64,000 bases of DNA. Source: Hydractinia symbiolongicarpus (taxonomy: Eukaryota; Cnidaria; Hydrozoa; Anthoathecata; Hydractiniidae). Below the pieces are notes generated by a model. The model did not search any database, was not told the origin of the DNA, and saw nothing but the letters and a program-made list of their open reading frames with translations. How positions within the stretch are numbered: position 1 is the first letter of the stretch; the number at the start of each line of letters is the position of its first letter. Location of the stretch: positions 38,795,828 to 38,859,827 of the forward strand of contig NC_079876.1 in NCBI RefSeq assembly GCF_029227915.1, read 5' to 3'. Shown piece by piece: positions 12,631-24,900 of this stretch. Position numbers and translations under genes: made by a program.

Positions 12631-13019
12631 TTCGGGAAATGAGTTTACTCCCTGGGTACTTTCTTTGTATACTTTTGACTATACGGGCCGAGTCCGGGAT
12701 TTACGGGAAGTCGCGGGTTTTCTTTTGCCGGCAATTAAATTTCTTTTATTCAGCGTCTCATCAAAATTGAAAACATTTTGAAAAACTACAAGTCTCATGG
12801 GGTTTAGTGGTGAAATAATAATTTAAAAAATCGTTCGGGAAATGAGTTTACACCCCGGGTACTTTCTTTGTATACTTTTGACTATACGGGCCGAGTCCGG
12901 GATTTACGGGAAATCGCAGGTTTTTGTTTGCCGGCGATTAAACTTCTTTTATTCAGCGCCTCATCAAAAATGAAAACATTTTTGAAATTTACAAGTCTCA
13001 TGCGTTTTAGTGGTGAAAA

Positions 13020-16000
13020 AATAATTTAAAAAATCGTTCGGGAAATGAGTTTACTCCCTGGGTACTTTCTTTGTATACTTTTGACTATACGGGCCGAGTC
13101 CGGGATTTACGGAAAGTCGCGGGTTTTCGTTTGCCGGCGATTAAACTTCTTTTATTCAGCGTCTCATCAAAAATGAAAACATTTTTGAAAACTACAAGTC
13201 TCATGCGTTTTAGTGATGAAAAAATAAATTAAAAAATCGTTCGGGAAATGAGTTTACACCCTGGGTACTTTCTTTGTATGCTTTTGACTATACGGGCCTA
13301 GTCCGGGATTTACGGGAAATCGCGGGTTTTCGTTTGCCGGCGATTAAACTTCTTTTATTCAGCGTCTCATCAAAAATGAAAAAGTTTTAAAAACTACAAG
13401 TCTCATGCGTTTTAGTGGTGAAAAAATAAATTAAAAAATCGTTCGGGAAATGAGTTTACTCCCTGGGTACTATCTTTGTATACTTTTGACTATACGGGCC
13501 AAGCCCGGGATTTACGGGAAATCGCGGGTTTTCGTTTGCCGGCGATTAAACTTCTTTCATTAAGCGTCTCATCAAAAATGAAAACATTTCTGAAAACTAC
13601 AAGTCTCATGCGTTTTAGTGGTAAAAATTAATTTAAAAAATCGTTCGGGAAATGAGTTTACTCCCTGGGTACTTTCTTTGTATACTTTTGACTATACGGG
13701 CCGAGTCCGGGATTTACGGAAAGTCGCGGGTGTTCCTTTGCCGGCAATTAAATTTCTTTTATTCAGCGTCTCATCAAAAATGAAAACATTTTTAAAAACT
13801 ACAAGTCTCATGGGGTTTAGTGGTGAAATAATAATTTAAAAAATCGTTTGGGAAATGAGTTTACACCCCGGGTACTTTCTTTGTATACTTTTGACTATAC
13901 GGGCCGAGTCCGGGATTTACGGGAAATCGCAGGTTTTCGTTTGCCGGCGATTAAACTTCTTTTATTCAGCGTCTCATCAAAAATGAAAACATTTTTGAAA
14001 ATTACAAGTCTCATGCGTTTTAGTGGTGAAAAAATAATTTAAAAAATCGTTCGGGAAATGAGTTTACTCCCTGGGTACTTTCTTTGTATACTTTTGACTA
14101 TACGGGCCGAGTCCGGGATTTACGGGAAATCGCGGGTTTTCGTTTGCCGGCGATTAAACTTCTTTTATTCAGCGTCTCATCAAAAATGAAAAATTTTTAA
14201 AAACTACAAGTCTCATGCGTTTTAGTGGTGAAAAAATAAATTAAAAAATCGTTCGGGAAGTGAGTTTACACCCCGGGTACTTTCTTTGTATACTTTTGAC
14301 TATACGGGCCGAGTCCGGGATTTACGGGAAATCGCAGGTTTTTGTTTGCCGGCGATTAAACTTCTTTTATTCAGCGTCTCATCAAAAATGAAAGCATTTT
14401 TGAAATTTACAAGTCTCATGCGTTTTAGTGGTGAAAAAATAATTTAAAAAATCGTTCGGGAAATGAGTTTACTCCCTGGGTACTTTCTTTGTATACTTTT
14501 GACTATACGGGCCGAGTCCGGGATTTACGGAAAGTCGCGGGTTTTCGTTTGCCGGCGATTAAACTTCTTTTATTCAGCGTCTCATCAAAAATGAAAACAT
14601 TTTTGAAAACTACAAGTCTCATGCGTTTTAGTGATGAAAAAATAAATTAAAAAATCGTTCGGGAAATGAGTTTACTCCCTGGGTACTTTCTTTGTATACT
14701 TTTGACTATACGGGCCGAGTCCGGGATTTACGGAAAGTCGCGGGTTTTCGTTTGCCGGCGATTAAACTTCTTTTATTCAGCGTCTCATCAAAAATGAAAA
14801 CATTTTTGAAAACTACAAGTCTCATGCGTTTTAGTGATGAAAAAATAAATTAAAAAATCGTTCGGGAAATGAGTTTACACCCTGGGTACTTTCTTTGTAT
14901 GCTTTTGACTATACGGGCCGAGTCCGGGATTTACGGGAAATCGCGGGTTTTCGTTTGCCGGCGATTAAACTTCTTTTATTCAGCGTCTCATCAAAAATGA
15001 AAAAGTTTTAAAAACTACAAGTCTCATGCGTTTTAGTGGTGAAAAAATAAATTAAAAAATCGTTCGGGAAATGAGTTTACTCCCTGGGTACTATCTTTGT
15101 ATACTTTTGACTATACGGGCCAAGCCCGGGATTTACGGGAAATCGCGGGTTTTCGTTTGCCGGCGATTAAACTTCTTTCATTAAGCGTCTCATCAAAAAT
15201 GAAAACATTTCTGAAAACTACAAGTCTCATGCGTTTTAGTGGTAAAAATTAATTTAAAAAATCGTTCGGGAAATGAGTTTACTCCCTGGGTACTTTCTTT
15301 GTATACTTTTGACTATACGGGCCGAGTCCGGGATTTACGGAAAGTCGCGGGTGTTCCTTTGCCGGCAATTAAATTTCTTTTATTCAGCGTCTCATCAAAA
15401 ATGAAAACATTTTTAAAAACTACAAGTCTCATGGGGTTTAGTGGTGAAATAATAATTTAAAAAATCGTTTGGGAAATGAGTTTACACCCCGGGTACTTTC
15501 TTTGTATACTTTTGACTATACGGGCCGAGTCCGGGATTTACGGGAAATCGCAGGTTTTCGTTTGCCGGCGATTAAACTTCTTTTATTCAGCGTCTCATCA
15601 AAAATGAAAACATTTTTGAAAATTACAAGTCTCATGCGTTTTAGTGGTGAAAAAATAATTTAAAAAATCGTTCGGGAAATGAGTTTACTCCCTGGGTACT
15701 TTCTTTGTATACTTTTGACTATACGGGCCGAGTCCGGGATTTACGGGAAATCGCGGGTTTTCGTTTGCCGGCGATTAAACTTCTTTTATTCAGCGTCTCA
15801 TCAAAAATGAAAAATTTTTAAAAACTACAAGTCTCATGCGTTTTAGTGGTGAAAAAATAAATTAAAAAATCGTTCGGGAAGTGAGTTTACACCCCGGGTA
15901 CTTTCTTTGTATACTTTTGACTATACGGGCCGAGTCCGGGATTTACGGGAAATCGCAGGTTTTTGTTTGCCGGCGATTAAACTTCTTTTATTCAGCGTCT

Positions 16001-17340
16001 CATCAAAAATGAAAGCATTTTTGAAATTTACAAGTCTCATGCGTTTTAGTGGTGAAAAAATAATTTAAAAAATCGTTCGGGAAATGAGTTTACTCCCTGG
16101 GTACTTTCTTTGTATACTTTTGACTATACGGGCCGAGTCCGGGATTTACGGAAAGTCGCGGGTTTTCGTTTGCCGGCGATTAAACTTCTTTTATTCAGCG
16201 TCTCATCAAAAATGAAAACATTTTTGAAAACTACAAGTCTCATGCGTTTTAGTGATGAAAAAATAAATTAAAAAATCGTTCGGGAAATGAGTTTACTCCC
16301 TGGGTACTTTCTTTGTATACTTTTGACTATACGGGCCGAGTCCGGGATTTACGGAAAGTCGCGGGTTTTCGTTTGCCGGCGATTAAACTTCTTTTATTCA
16401 GCGTCTCATCAAAAATGAAAACATTTTTGAAAACTACAAGTCTCATGCGTTTTAGTGATGAAAAAATAAATTAAAAAATCGTTCGGGAAATGAGTTTACA
16501 CCCTGGGTACTTTCTTTGTATGCTTTTGACTATACGGGCCGAGTCCGGGATTTACGGGAAATCGCGGGTTTTCGTTTGCCGGCGATTAAACTTCTTTTAT
16601 TCAGCGTCTCATCAAAAATGAAAAAGTTTTAAAAACTACAAGTCTCATGCGTTTTAGTGGTGAAAAAATAAATTAAAAAATCGTTCGGGAAATGAGTTTA
16701 CTCCCTGGGTACTATCTTTGTATACTTTTGACTATACGGGCCAAGCCCGGGATTTATGGGAAATCGCGGGTTTTCGTTTGCCGGCGATTAAACTTCTTTC
16801 ATTAAGCGTCTCATCAAAAATGAAAACATTTCTAAAAACTACAAGTCTCATGCGTTTTAGTGGTAAAAATTAATTTAAAAAATCGTTCGGGAAATGAGTT
16901 TACTCCCTGGGTACTTTCTTTGTATACTTTTGACTATACGGGCCGAGTCCGGGATTTACGGAAAGTCGCGGGTGTTCCTTTGCCGGCAATTAAATTTCTT
17001 TTATTCAGCGTCTCATCAAAAATGAAAACATTTTTAAAAACTACAAGTCTCATGGGGTTTAGTGGTGAAATAATAATTTAAAAAATCGTTCGGGAAATGA
17101 GTTTACACCCCGGGTACTTTCTTTGTATACTTTTGACTATACGGGCCGAGTCCGGGATTTACGGGAAATCGCAGGTTTTCGTTTGCCGGCGATTAAACTT
17201 CTTTTATTCAGCGTCTCATCAAAAATGAAAACATTTTTGAAAATTACAAGTCTCATGCGTTTTAGTGGTGAAAAAATAATTTAAAAAATCGTTCGGGAAA
17301 TGAGTTTACTCCCTGGGTACTTTCTTTGTATACTTTTGAC
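13020..17340 (+). repeat. Octamer HOR, period 1,621 bp, ~2.7 near-identical copies
   Basis: Copies lie at about 13,020-14,640, 14,641-16,261 and 16,262-17,340. Markers recur exactly 1,621 bp apart: TCTTTGTATGCTTTTG (13,271; 14,892; 16,513), GAAAAAGTTTTAAAAAC, GTAAAAATTAATTT (13,621; 15,242; 16,863), GGGTGTTCCTTTGCC, GAAAGCATTTTTGAAATTTAC, and two monomers with AGTGATGAAAAAATAAATT. In the first half of the unit (about 13,240-13,945 against 14,861-15,566), the only difference I noticed between copies 1 and 2 was GGCCTAGTCC versus GGCCGAGTCC. The third copy breaks off near 17,340. A related five-monomer version precedes copy 1 (about 12,609-13,620). Confidence 0.9.
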
Positions 17341-18300
17341 TATATGGGCCGAGTCCGGGATTTACGGAAAGTCGCGGGTTTTCGTTTGCCTGCGATTAAA
17401 CTTCTTTTATTCAGCGTCTCATCAAAAATGAAAACATTTTTGTAAACTACAAGTCTCATGCGTTTTAGTGGTGAAAAAATAAATTAAAAAATCGTTCGGG
17501 AAATGAGTTTACTCCCTGGGTACTATCTTTGTATACTTTTGACTATACGGGCTAAGCCCGGGATTTACGGGAAATGGCGGGTTTTCGTTTGCCGGCGATT
17601 AAACTTCTTTCATTAAGCGTCTCATCAAAAATGAAAACATTTCTGAAAACTACAAGTCTCATGCGTTTAAGTGGTAAAAATTAATTTAAAAAATCGTTCG
17701 GGAAATGAGGTTACTCCCTGGGTACTTTCTTTGTATACTTTTGACTATACGGGCCGAGTCCGGGATTTACGGGAAGTCGCGGGTGTTCCTTTGCCGGCAA
17801 TTAAATTTCTTTTATTCAGCGTCTCATCAAAAATGAAAACATTTTTGAAAATTACAAGTCTCATGCGTTTTAGTGGTGAAAAAATAATTTAAAAAATCGT
17901 TCGGGAAATGAGTTTACTCCCTGGGTACTTTCTTTGTATACTTTTGACTATACGGGCCGAGTCCGGGATTTACGGAAAGTCGCGGGTTTTCGTTTGCCGG
18001 CGATTAAACTTCTTTTATTCAGCGTCTCATCAAAAATGAAAACATTTTTAAAAACTACAAGTCTCATGCGTTTTAGTGGTAAAAATTAATTTAAAAAATC
18101 GTTCGGGAAATGAGTTTACTCCCTGGGTACTTTCTTTGTATACTTTTGACTATACGGGCCGAGTCCGGGATTTAAGGGAAGTCGCGGGTTTTCGTTTGCC
18201 GGCAATTAAACTTCTTTTATTCAGCGTCTCATCAAAAATGAAAACATTTTTAAAAACTACAAGTCTCATGGGCTTTAGTGGTGAAATAATAATTTAAAAA
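17340..18300 (+). repeat. Unphased domain-A monomers, partly related to the octamer
   Basis: About five monomers with octamer-type variants in a different order: TATCTTTGTATAC with AAGCCCGGG near 17,521-17,570, GGTAAAAATTAATTT near 17,671 and 18,078, and GGGTGTTCC near 17,782. I could not fit them to a repeated unit. No gene is present. The last monomer leads into the first domain-B type (GAGCTTACTTCC with ATTCGACTATACGG) at about 18,315. Confidence 0.65.
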
Positions 18301-18879
18301 ATCGTTCGGGAAATGAGCTTACTTCCTGGGTACTTTCTTTGTATACATTCGACTATACGGGCCGAGTCCGGGATTTACGGGAAATCGCAGGTTTTCGTTT
18401 GCCGGCGATTAAACTTCTTTTATTCAGCGTCTCATCAAAAATGAAAACATTTTTAAAAACTACAAGTCTCATGCGTTTTATTGGTGAAAAAATAATTTAA
18501 AAAATCGTTCGGGAAATGAGTTTACTCCCTGGGTACTTTTTTTGTATACTTTTGACTATGCGGGCCGAGTCCGGGGTTTACGGGAAATGGCGGGTTTTCG
18601 TTTTCCGGCGATTAAACTTCTTTTATTTGGGCGTCTCATCAAAAATAAAAACATTTTTGAAAACTACAAGTCTCAAGCGTTTTAGTGGTGAAAAGATAAT
18701 TTAAAAATCGTTTTGGAAATGAGTTTACTCACAGGGTACTTTCTTTGTATACTTTTGACTATACGGGCCGTGTCTGGGATTTACGGGAAATCGTAGGTTT
18801 TCGTTTGCCGGCGATTAAACTTCTTTTATTCAGCGTCTCATCAAAAATGAAAACATTTTTGAAAACTACAAATCTCATG

Positions 18880-19140
18880 CGTTTTAGTAGTGAAAAAAAA
18901 ATTTAAAAAATCGTTCGGGAAATGAGTTTACTCCCTGGGTACTTTCTTTGTATACTTTTGAATATATGGGCCAAGCCCGGGATTTACGGGAAATCGCGGC
19001 TTTTCGTTTGCCGGCCATTAAACTTCTTTTATTCAGCGTCTCATCAAAAATGAAAACATTTTTGAAAACTACAAGTCTCATGCGTTTTAGTGGTGAAAAA
19101 AAAATTTAAAAAATCGTTCGGGAAATGAGCTTACTTCCTG
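18880..19140 (+). repeat. GAATATA-type monomer pair, first of four related copies
   Basis: This monomer begins with an altered linker (GCGTTTTAGTAGTGAAAA) and carries TTTTGAATATATGGGCC with AAGCCCGGG. The next monomer starts GAGCTTACTTCCTGGG with ATTCGACTATACGG. The same pair occurs at about 37,565-37,870, 39,370-39,675 and 43,832-44,140, where it reads GAATATACGGGCC. An open frame of 65 codons on the minus strand in each copy is a consequence of these variants, not a gene. Confidence 0.75.
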
Positions 19141-20529
19141 GGTACTTTCTTTGTATACATTCGACTATACGGGCGAGTCCGGGATTTACGGGAAATCGCA
19201 GGTTTTCGTTTGCCGGCGATTAAACTTCTTTTATTCAGCGTCTCATCAAAAATGAAAACATTTTTAAAAACTACAAGTCTCATGGGCTTTAGTGGTGAAA
19301 AAATAATTTAAAAAATCGTTCGGGAAATGAGTTTACACCCTGGGTACTCTCTTTGTATACTTTTGACTAGACGGGCCGAGTCCGGGATTTACAGGAATTC
19401 GCAAGTTTTCATTTGCCGGCGATTAAACCTCTTTTATCAGCGTGTCATCAAAAATGAGAACATTTTTGAAAACTACAAGTCTCATGCGTTTTAGTGGTGA
19501 AAAAATAATTTAAAAATTCGTTCGGGAAATGAGTTTACTCACTGGGTACTATCTTTGTATACTTTTGACTATACGGGCCAAGCCCGGGATTTACGGGAAA
19601 TCACGGGTTTTCGCTTGCCGGCGATTAAACTTCTTTTATTAAGCATCTCATCAAAAATGAAAACATTTTTAAAAACTACAAGTCTCATGGGCTTTTGTGG
19701 TGAAAAAATAATTTAAAAAATCGTTTGGGCAATGAATTTACTCCCTGGGTACTTTCTTTGTATACTTTTGACTATGCGGGCCGAGTCCGGGATTTACGGG
19801 AAATTGCAGGTTTTCGTTTGCCGGCGATTAAACTTCTTTTATTCAGCGTCTCATCAAAAATGAAAACATTTTTGAAAACTACAGGTCTCATGCGTTTTAG
19901 TGGTGAAAAAATAATTTAAAAAATCGTTCGGGAAATGAGTTTACACCCTGGGTACTCTTTTTGTATACTTTTGACTAGACGGGCCGAGTCCGGGATTTAC
20001 AGGAAATCGCAAGTTTTCATTTGCCGGCGATTAAACTTCTTTTATCAGCGTGTCATCAAAAATGAAAACATTTTTGAAAACTACAAGTCTCATGCGTTTT
20101 AGTGGTGAAAAAATAATTTAAAAATTCGTTAGGGAAATGAGTTTACTCACTGGGTACTTTCCTTGTATACTTTTGACTATACGGGCCGAGACCGGGATTT
20201 ACGGGAAATTGCGGGTTTTCGTTTGCCGGCGATTAAACTTCTTTTATTTGGGCGTCTCATCAAAAATGAAAACATTTTTGAAAACTACAAGTCTCAAGCG
20301 TTTTAGTGGTGAAAAGATAATTTAAAAAATCGTTTTGGAAATGAGTTTACTCACAGGGTACTTTCCTTGTATACTTTTGACTATACGGGCAGAGTCCGGG
20401 ATTTACGGGAAATCGCGGGTTTTTGTTTGCCGGCGATTAAACTTCTTTTATTCAGCGTCTCATCAAAAATGAAAACATTTTTAAAAACTACAAGTCTCAT
20501 GGGCTTTAGTGGTGAAATAATAATTTAAA

Positions 20530-21950
20530 AAATCGTTTGGGAAATGAGTTTACTCCCTGGGTACTTTCTTTGTATACTTTTGACTATACGGGCCGAGTCC
20601 GGGATTTACTTGAAATCGCAGGTTTTCGTTTGCCGGCGATTAAACTTCTTTTATTCAGCGTCTCATCTAAAATGAAAACATTTTTGAAAACTACAAGTCT
20701 CATGCGTTTTAGTGGTGAAAAAATAATTTAAAAAATCGTTCGGGAAATGAGTTTACACCCTGGGTTCTCTCTTTGTATGCTTATGACTATACGGGCCGAG
20801 TCCGGGATTTACGAGAAATCACAGATTTTCATTTGCCGGCGATTAAACTTCTTTTATTCAGCGTCTCATCAAAAATGAAAACATTTTTGAAAACTACAAG
20901 TTTCATGCGTTTTAGTGGTGAAAAAATAATTTAAAAATTCGTTAGGGAAATGAGTTTACTCACTGGGTACTTTCCTTGTATACTTTTGACTATACGGGCC
21001 GAGACCGGGATTTACGGGAAATTGCGGGTTTTCGTTTGCCGGCGATTAAACTTCTTTTATTCAGCGTCTCATCAAAAATGAAAACATTTTTAAAAAATAC
21101 AAGTCTCATGGGCTTTTGTGCTGAAATAATAATTTAAAAAATCGTTTGGGAAATGAGTTTACTCCCTGGGTACTTTCTTTGTATACTTTTGACTATACGG
21201 GCCGAGTCCGGGATTTACTTGAAATCGCAGGTTTTCGTTTGCCGGCGATTAAACTTCTTTTATTCAGCGTCTCATCAAAAATGAAAACATTTTTGAAAAC
21301 TACAAGTCTCATGCGTTTTAGTGGTGAAAAAATAATTTAAAAAATCGTTTGGGAAATGAGTTTACACCCTGGGTTCTCTCTTTGTATGCTTATGACTATA
21401 CGGGCCGAGTCCGGGATTTACGAGAAATCACAGGTTTTCATTTGCCGGCGATTAAACTTCTTTTATTCAGCGTCTCATCAAAAATGAAAACATTTTTGAA
21501 AACTACAAGTTTCATGCGTTTTAGTGGTGAAAAAATAATTTAAAAATTCGTTAGGGAAATGAGTTTACTCACTGGGTACTTTCCTTGTATACTTTTGACT
21601 ATACGGGCCGAGACCGGGATTTACGGGAAATTGCGGGTTTTCGTTTGCCGGCGATTAAACTTCTTTTATTCAGCGTCTCATCAAAAATGAAAACATTTTT
21701 AAAAAATACAAGTCTCATGGGCTTTTGTGCTGAAATAATAATTTAAAAAATCGTTTGGGAAATGAGTTTACTCCCTGGGTACTTTCTTTGTATACTTTTG
21801 ACTACCCGGGCCGAGTACGGGATTTACGGGAAAGCGCAGGTTTTTGTTTGCCGGCGATTAAACTTCTTTTATTCAGCGTCTCATCAAAAATGAAAACATT
21901 TTTGAAAACTACAAGTCTCATGCGTTTTAGTGGTGAAAAAATAATTTAAA
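20530..21950 (+). repeat. Trimer HOR, period 609 bp, 2 copies plus one diverged monomer
   Basis: The order is a GATTTACTTGAAATCG monomer (20,604 and 21,213), a GGGTTCTCTCTTTGTATG monomer, and a CGTTAGGG/ACTCACTGGG/GAGACCGGG monomer ending with CTTTTGTGCTGAAAT (near 21,112 and 21,721). The shift is 609 bp. The monomer at about 21,755 continues the order but has GACTACCCGGG and GAGTACGGG, so it marks the edge. Looser versions of this trimer, using GACTAGACGGG as the middle monomer, lie at 19,329-20,530. Confidence 0.82.
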
Positions 21951-24900
21951 AAATCGTTCGGGAAATGAGTTTACACCCTGGGTACTTTCCTTGTATACTT
22001 TTGACTATACGGGCCGAGACCGGGATTTACGGGAAATTGCGGGTTTTCGTTTGCCGCGATTAAACTTCTTTTATTCAGCGTCTCATCAAAAATGAAAACA
22101 TTTTTGAAAACTACAGGTCTCATGCGTTTTAGTGGTGAAAAAATAATTTAAAAAATCGTTCGGGAAATGAGTTTACACCCTGGATACTCTCTTTGTATAC
22201 TTTTGACTAGACGGGCCGAGTCCGGGATATACAGGAAATCGCAAGTTTTCATTTGCCGGCGATTAAACTTCTTTTATCAGCGTGTCATCAAAAATGAAAA
22301 CATTTTTGAAAACTACAAGTCTCATGCGTTTTAGTGGTGAAAAAATAATTTAAAAATTCGTTAGGGAAATGAGTTTACTCACTGGGTACTTTCCTTGTAT
22401 ACTTTTGACTATACGGGCCGAGACCGGGATTTACGGGAAATTGCGGGTTTTCGTTTGCCGGCGATTAAACTTCTTTTATTCAGCGTCTCATCAAAAATGA
22501 AACATTTTTAAAAACTACAAGTCTCATGGGCTTTAGTGGTGAAATAATAATTTAAAAAATCGTTTGGGAAATGAGTTTACTCCCTGGGTACTTTCTTTGT
22601 ATACTTTTGACTATACGGGCCGAGTACGGGATTTACGGGAAATCGCAGGTTTTCGTTTGCCGGCGATTAAACTTCTTTTATTCAGCGTCTCATCAAAAAT
22701 GAAAACATTTTTAAAAACTACAAGTCTCATGGGCTTTAGTGGTGAAATAATAATTTAAAAAATCGTTTGGGAAATGAGTTTACTCCCTGGGTACTTTCTT
22801 TGTATACTTTTGACTATACGGGCCGAGTACGGGATTTACGGGAAATCGCAGGTTTTCGTTTGCCGGCGATTAAACTTCTTTTATTCAGCGTCTCATCAAA
22901 AATGAAAACATTTTTAAAAACTACAAGTCTCATGGGCTTTAGTGGTGAAATAATAATTTAAAAAATCGTTTGGGAAATGAGTTTACTCCCTGGGTACTTT
23001 CTTTGTATACTTTTGACTATACGGGCCGAGTACGGGGTTTACGGGAAATGGCGGGTTTTCGTTTTCCGGCGATTAAACTTCTTTTATTTGGGCGTCTCAT
23101 CAAAAATGAAAACATTTTTGAAAACTACAAGTCTCAAGCGTTTTAGTGGTGAAAAGATAATTTAAAAAATCGTTTTGGAAATGAGTTTACTCACAGGGTA
23201 CTTTCCTTGTATACTTTTGACTATACGGGCCGAGTCCGGGATTTACGGGAAATCGCGGGTTTTTGTTTGCCGGCGATTAAACTTCTTTTATTCAGCGTCT
23301 CATCAAAAATGAAAACATTTTTAAAAACTACAAGTCTCATGGGCTTTAGTGGTGAAATAATAATTTAAAAAATCGTTTGGGAAATGAGTTTACTCCCTGG
23401 GTACTTTCTTTGTATACTTTTGACTATACGGGCCGAGTCCGGGATTTACTTGAAATCGCAGGTTTTCGTTTGCCGGCGATTAAACTTCTTTTATTCAGCG
23501 TCTCATCAAAAATAAAAACATTTTTAAAAACTACAAGTCTCATGCGTTTTAGTGGTGAAAAAATAATTTAAAAAATCGTTCGGGAAATGAGTTGATAGCC
23601 TGGGTTCTCTCTTTGTATGCTTATGACTATACGGGCCGAGTCCGGGATGTACGGGAAATCACAGGTTTTCATTTGACGGCGATTAAACTTCTTTTATTCA
23701 GCGTCTCATCAAAAATGAAAACATTTTTGAAAACTACAAGTTTCATGCGTTTTAGTGGTGAAAAAATAATTTAAAAAATCGTTTTGGAAATGAGTTTACT
23801 CACAGGGTACTTTCTTTGTATACATTCGACTATACGGGCCAAGCCCGGGATTTACGGGAAATCGCGGGTTTTCGTTTGCCGGCGATTAAACCACTTTCAT
23901 TAAGCGTCTCATCAAAAATGAAAACATTTCTGAAAACTACAAGTCTTATGCGTTTTAGTGGTGAAAAAATAATTTAAAAATTCGTTAGGGAAATGAGTTT
24001 ACTCACTGGGTACTTTCCTTGTATACTTTTGACTTAACGGGCCGAGACCGGGATTTACGGGAAAATGCGGGTTTTCGTTTGCCGGCGATTAAACTTCTTT
24101 TATTCAGCGTCTCATCAAAAATGAAAACATTTTTAAAAACTACAAGTCTCATGGGCTTTTGTGTGAAATAATAATTTAAAAAATCGTTTGGGAAATGAGT
24201 TTACTCCCTGGGTACTTTCTTTGTATACTTTTGACTATACGGGCCGAGTACGGGATTTACGGGAAATCGCAGGTTTTCGTTTTCCGGCGATTAAACTTCT
24301 TTTATTCAGCGTCTCATCAAAAATGAAAACATTTTTGAAAACTACAAGTCTCATGCGTTTTAGTGGTGAAAAAATAATTTAAAAAATCGTTCGGGAAATG
24401 AGTTTACTCCCTGGGTACTTTCTTTGTATACTTTTGACTATACGGGCCGAGTCCGGGATTTACGGGAAATCGCAGGTTTTCGTTTGCCGGCGATTAAACT
24501 TCTTTTATTCAGCGTCTCATCAAAAATGAAAACATTTTGAAAACTACAAGTCTCATGCGTTTTAGTGGTGAAAAAATAAATTAAAAAATCGTTCGGGAAA
24601 TGAGTTTACTCCCTGGGTACTATCTTTGTATACTTTTGACTATACGGGCCAAGCCCGGGATTTACGGGAAATCGCGGGTTTTCGTTTGGCGGTGATTAAA
24701 CTTCTTTTATTCAGAGTCTCGTCAGAAATGAAAACATTTTTGAAAACTACAAGTCCTATGCGTTTTAGTGGTGAAAAAATAATTTAAAAAATCGTTCGGG
24801 AAATGAGTTTACACCCTGGGTACTTTCCTTGTATACTTTTGACTATACGGGCCGAGACCGGGATTTACGGGAAATTGCGGGTTTTCGTTTGCCGCGATTA

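Larger units (their letters stand above)
1..18300 (+). repeat. Domain A: satellite subfamily region without TTTGGGCG or short monomers
   Basis: About 90 monomers. Variants common here include GAAAATTACAAG in place of GAAAACTACAAG, GGGAAGTCGCGGG, the A-rich linker GTGAAAAAAAAAATT, CATCAGAAATG with ACATATTTG, and GGTAAAAATTAATTT. I did not see the TTTATTTGGGCG variant of domains B/B' or the 192-bp monomers of domains C/C'. Local HORs of 3, 4, 5, 6, 8 and 19 monomers are listed separately. No gene is present. Confidence 0.75.

Noticed and set aside
18884-19081. 65-codon minus-strand frames (also at 37,565, 39,370 and 43,832)
   Set aside because: These are the reverse complement of one monomer variant. 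The similarity between them reflects repeat ancestry, and they are open only because the stop seen in other monomers is altered.
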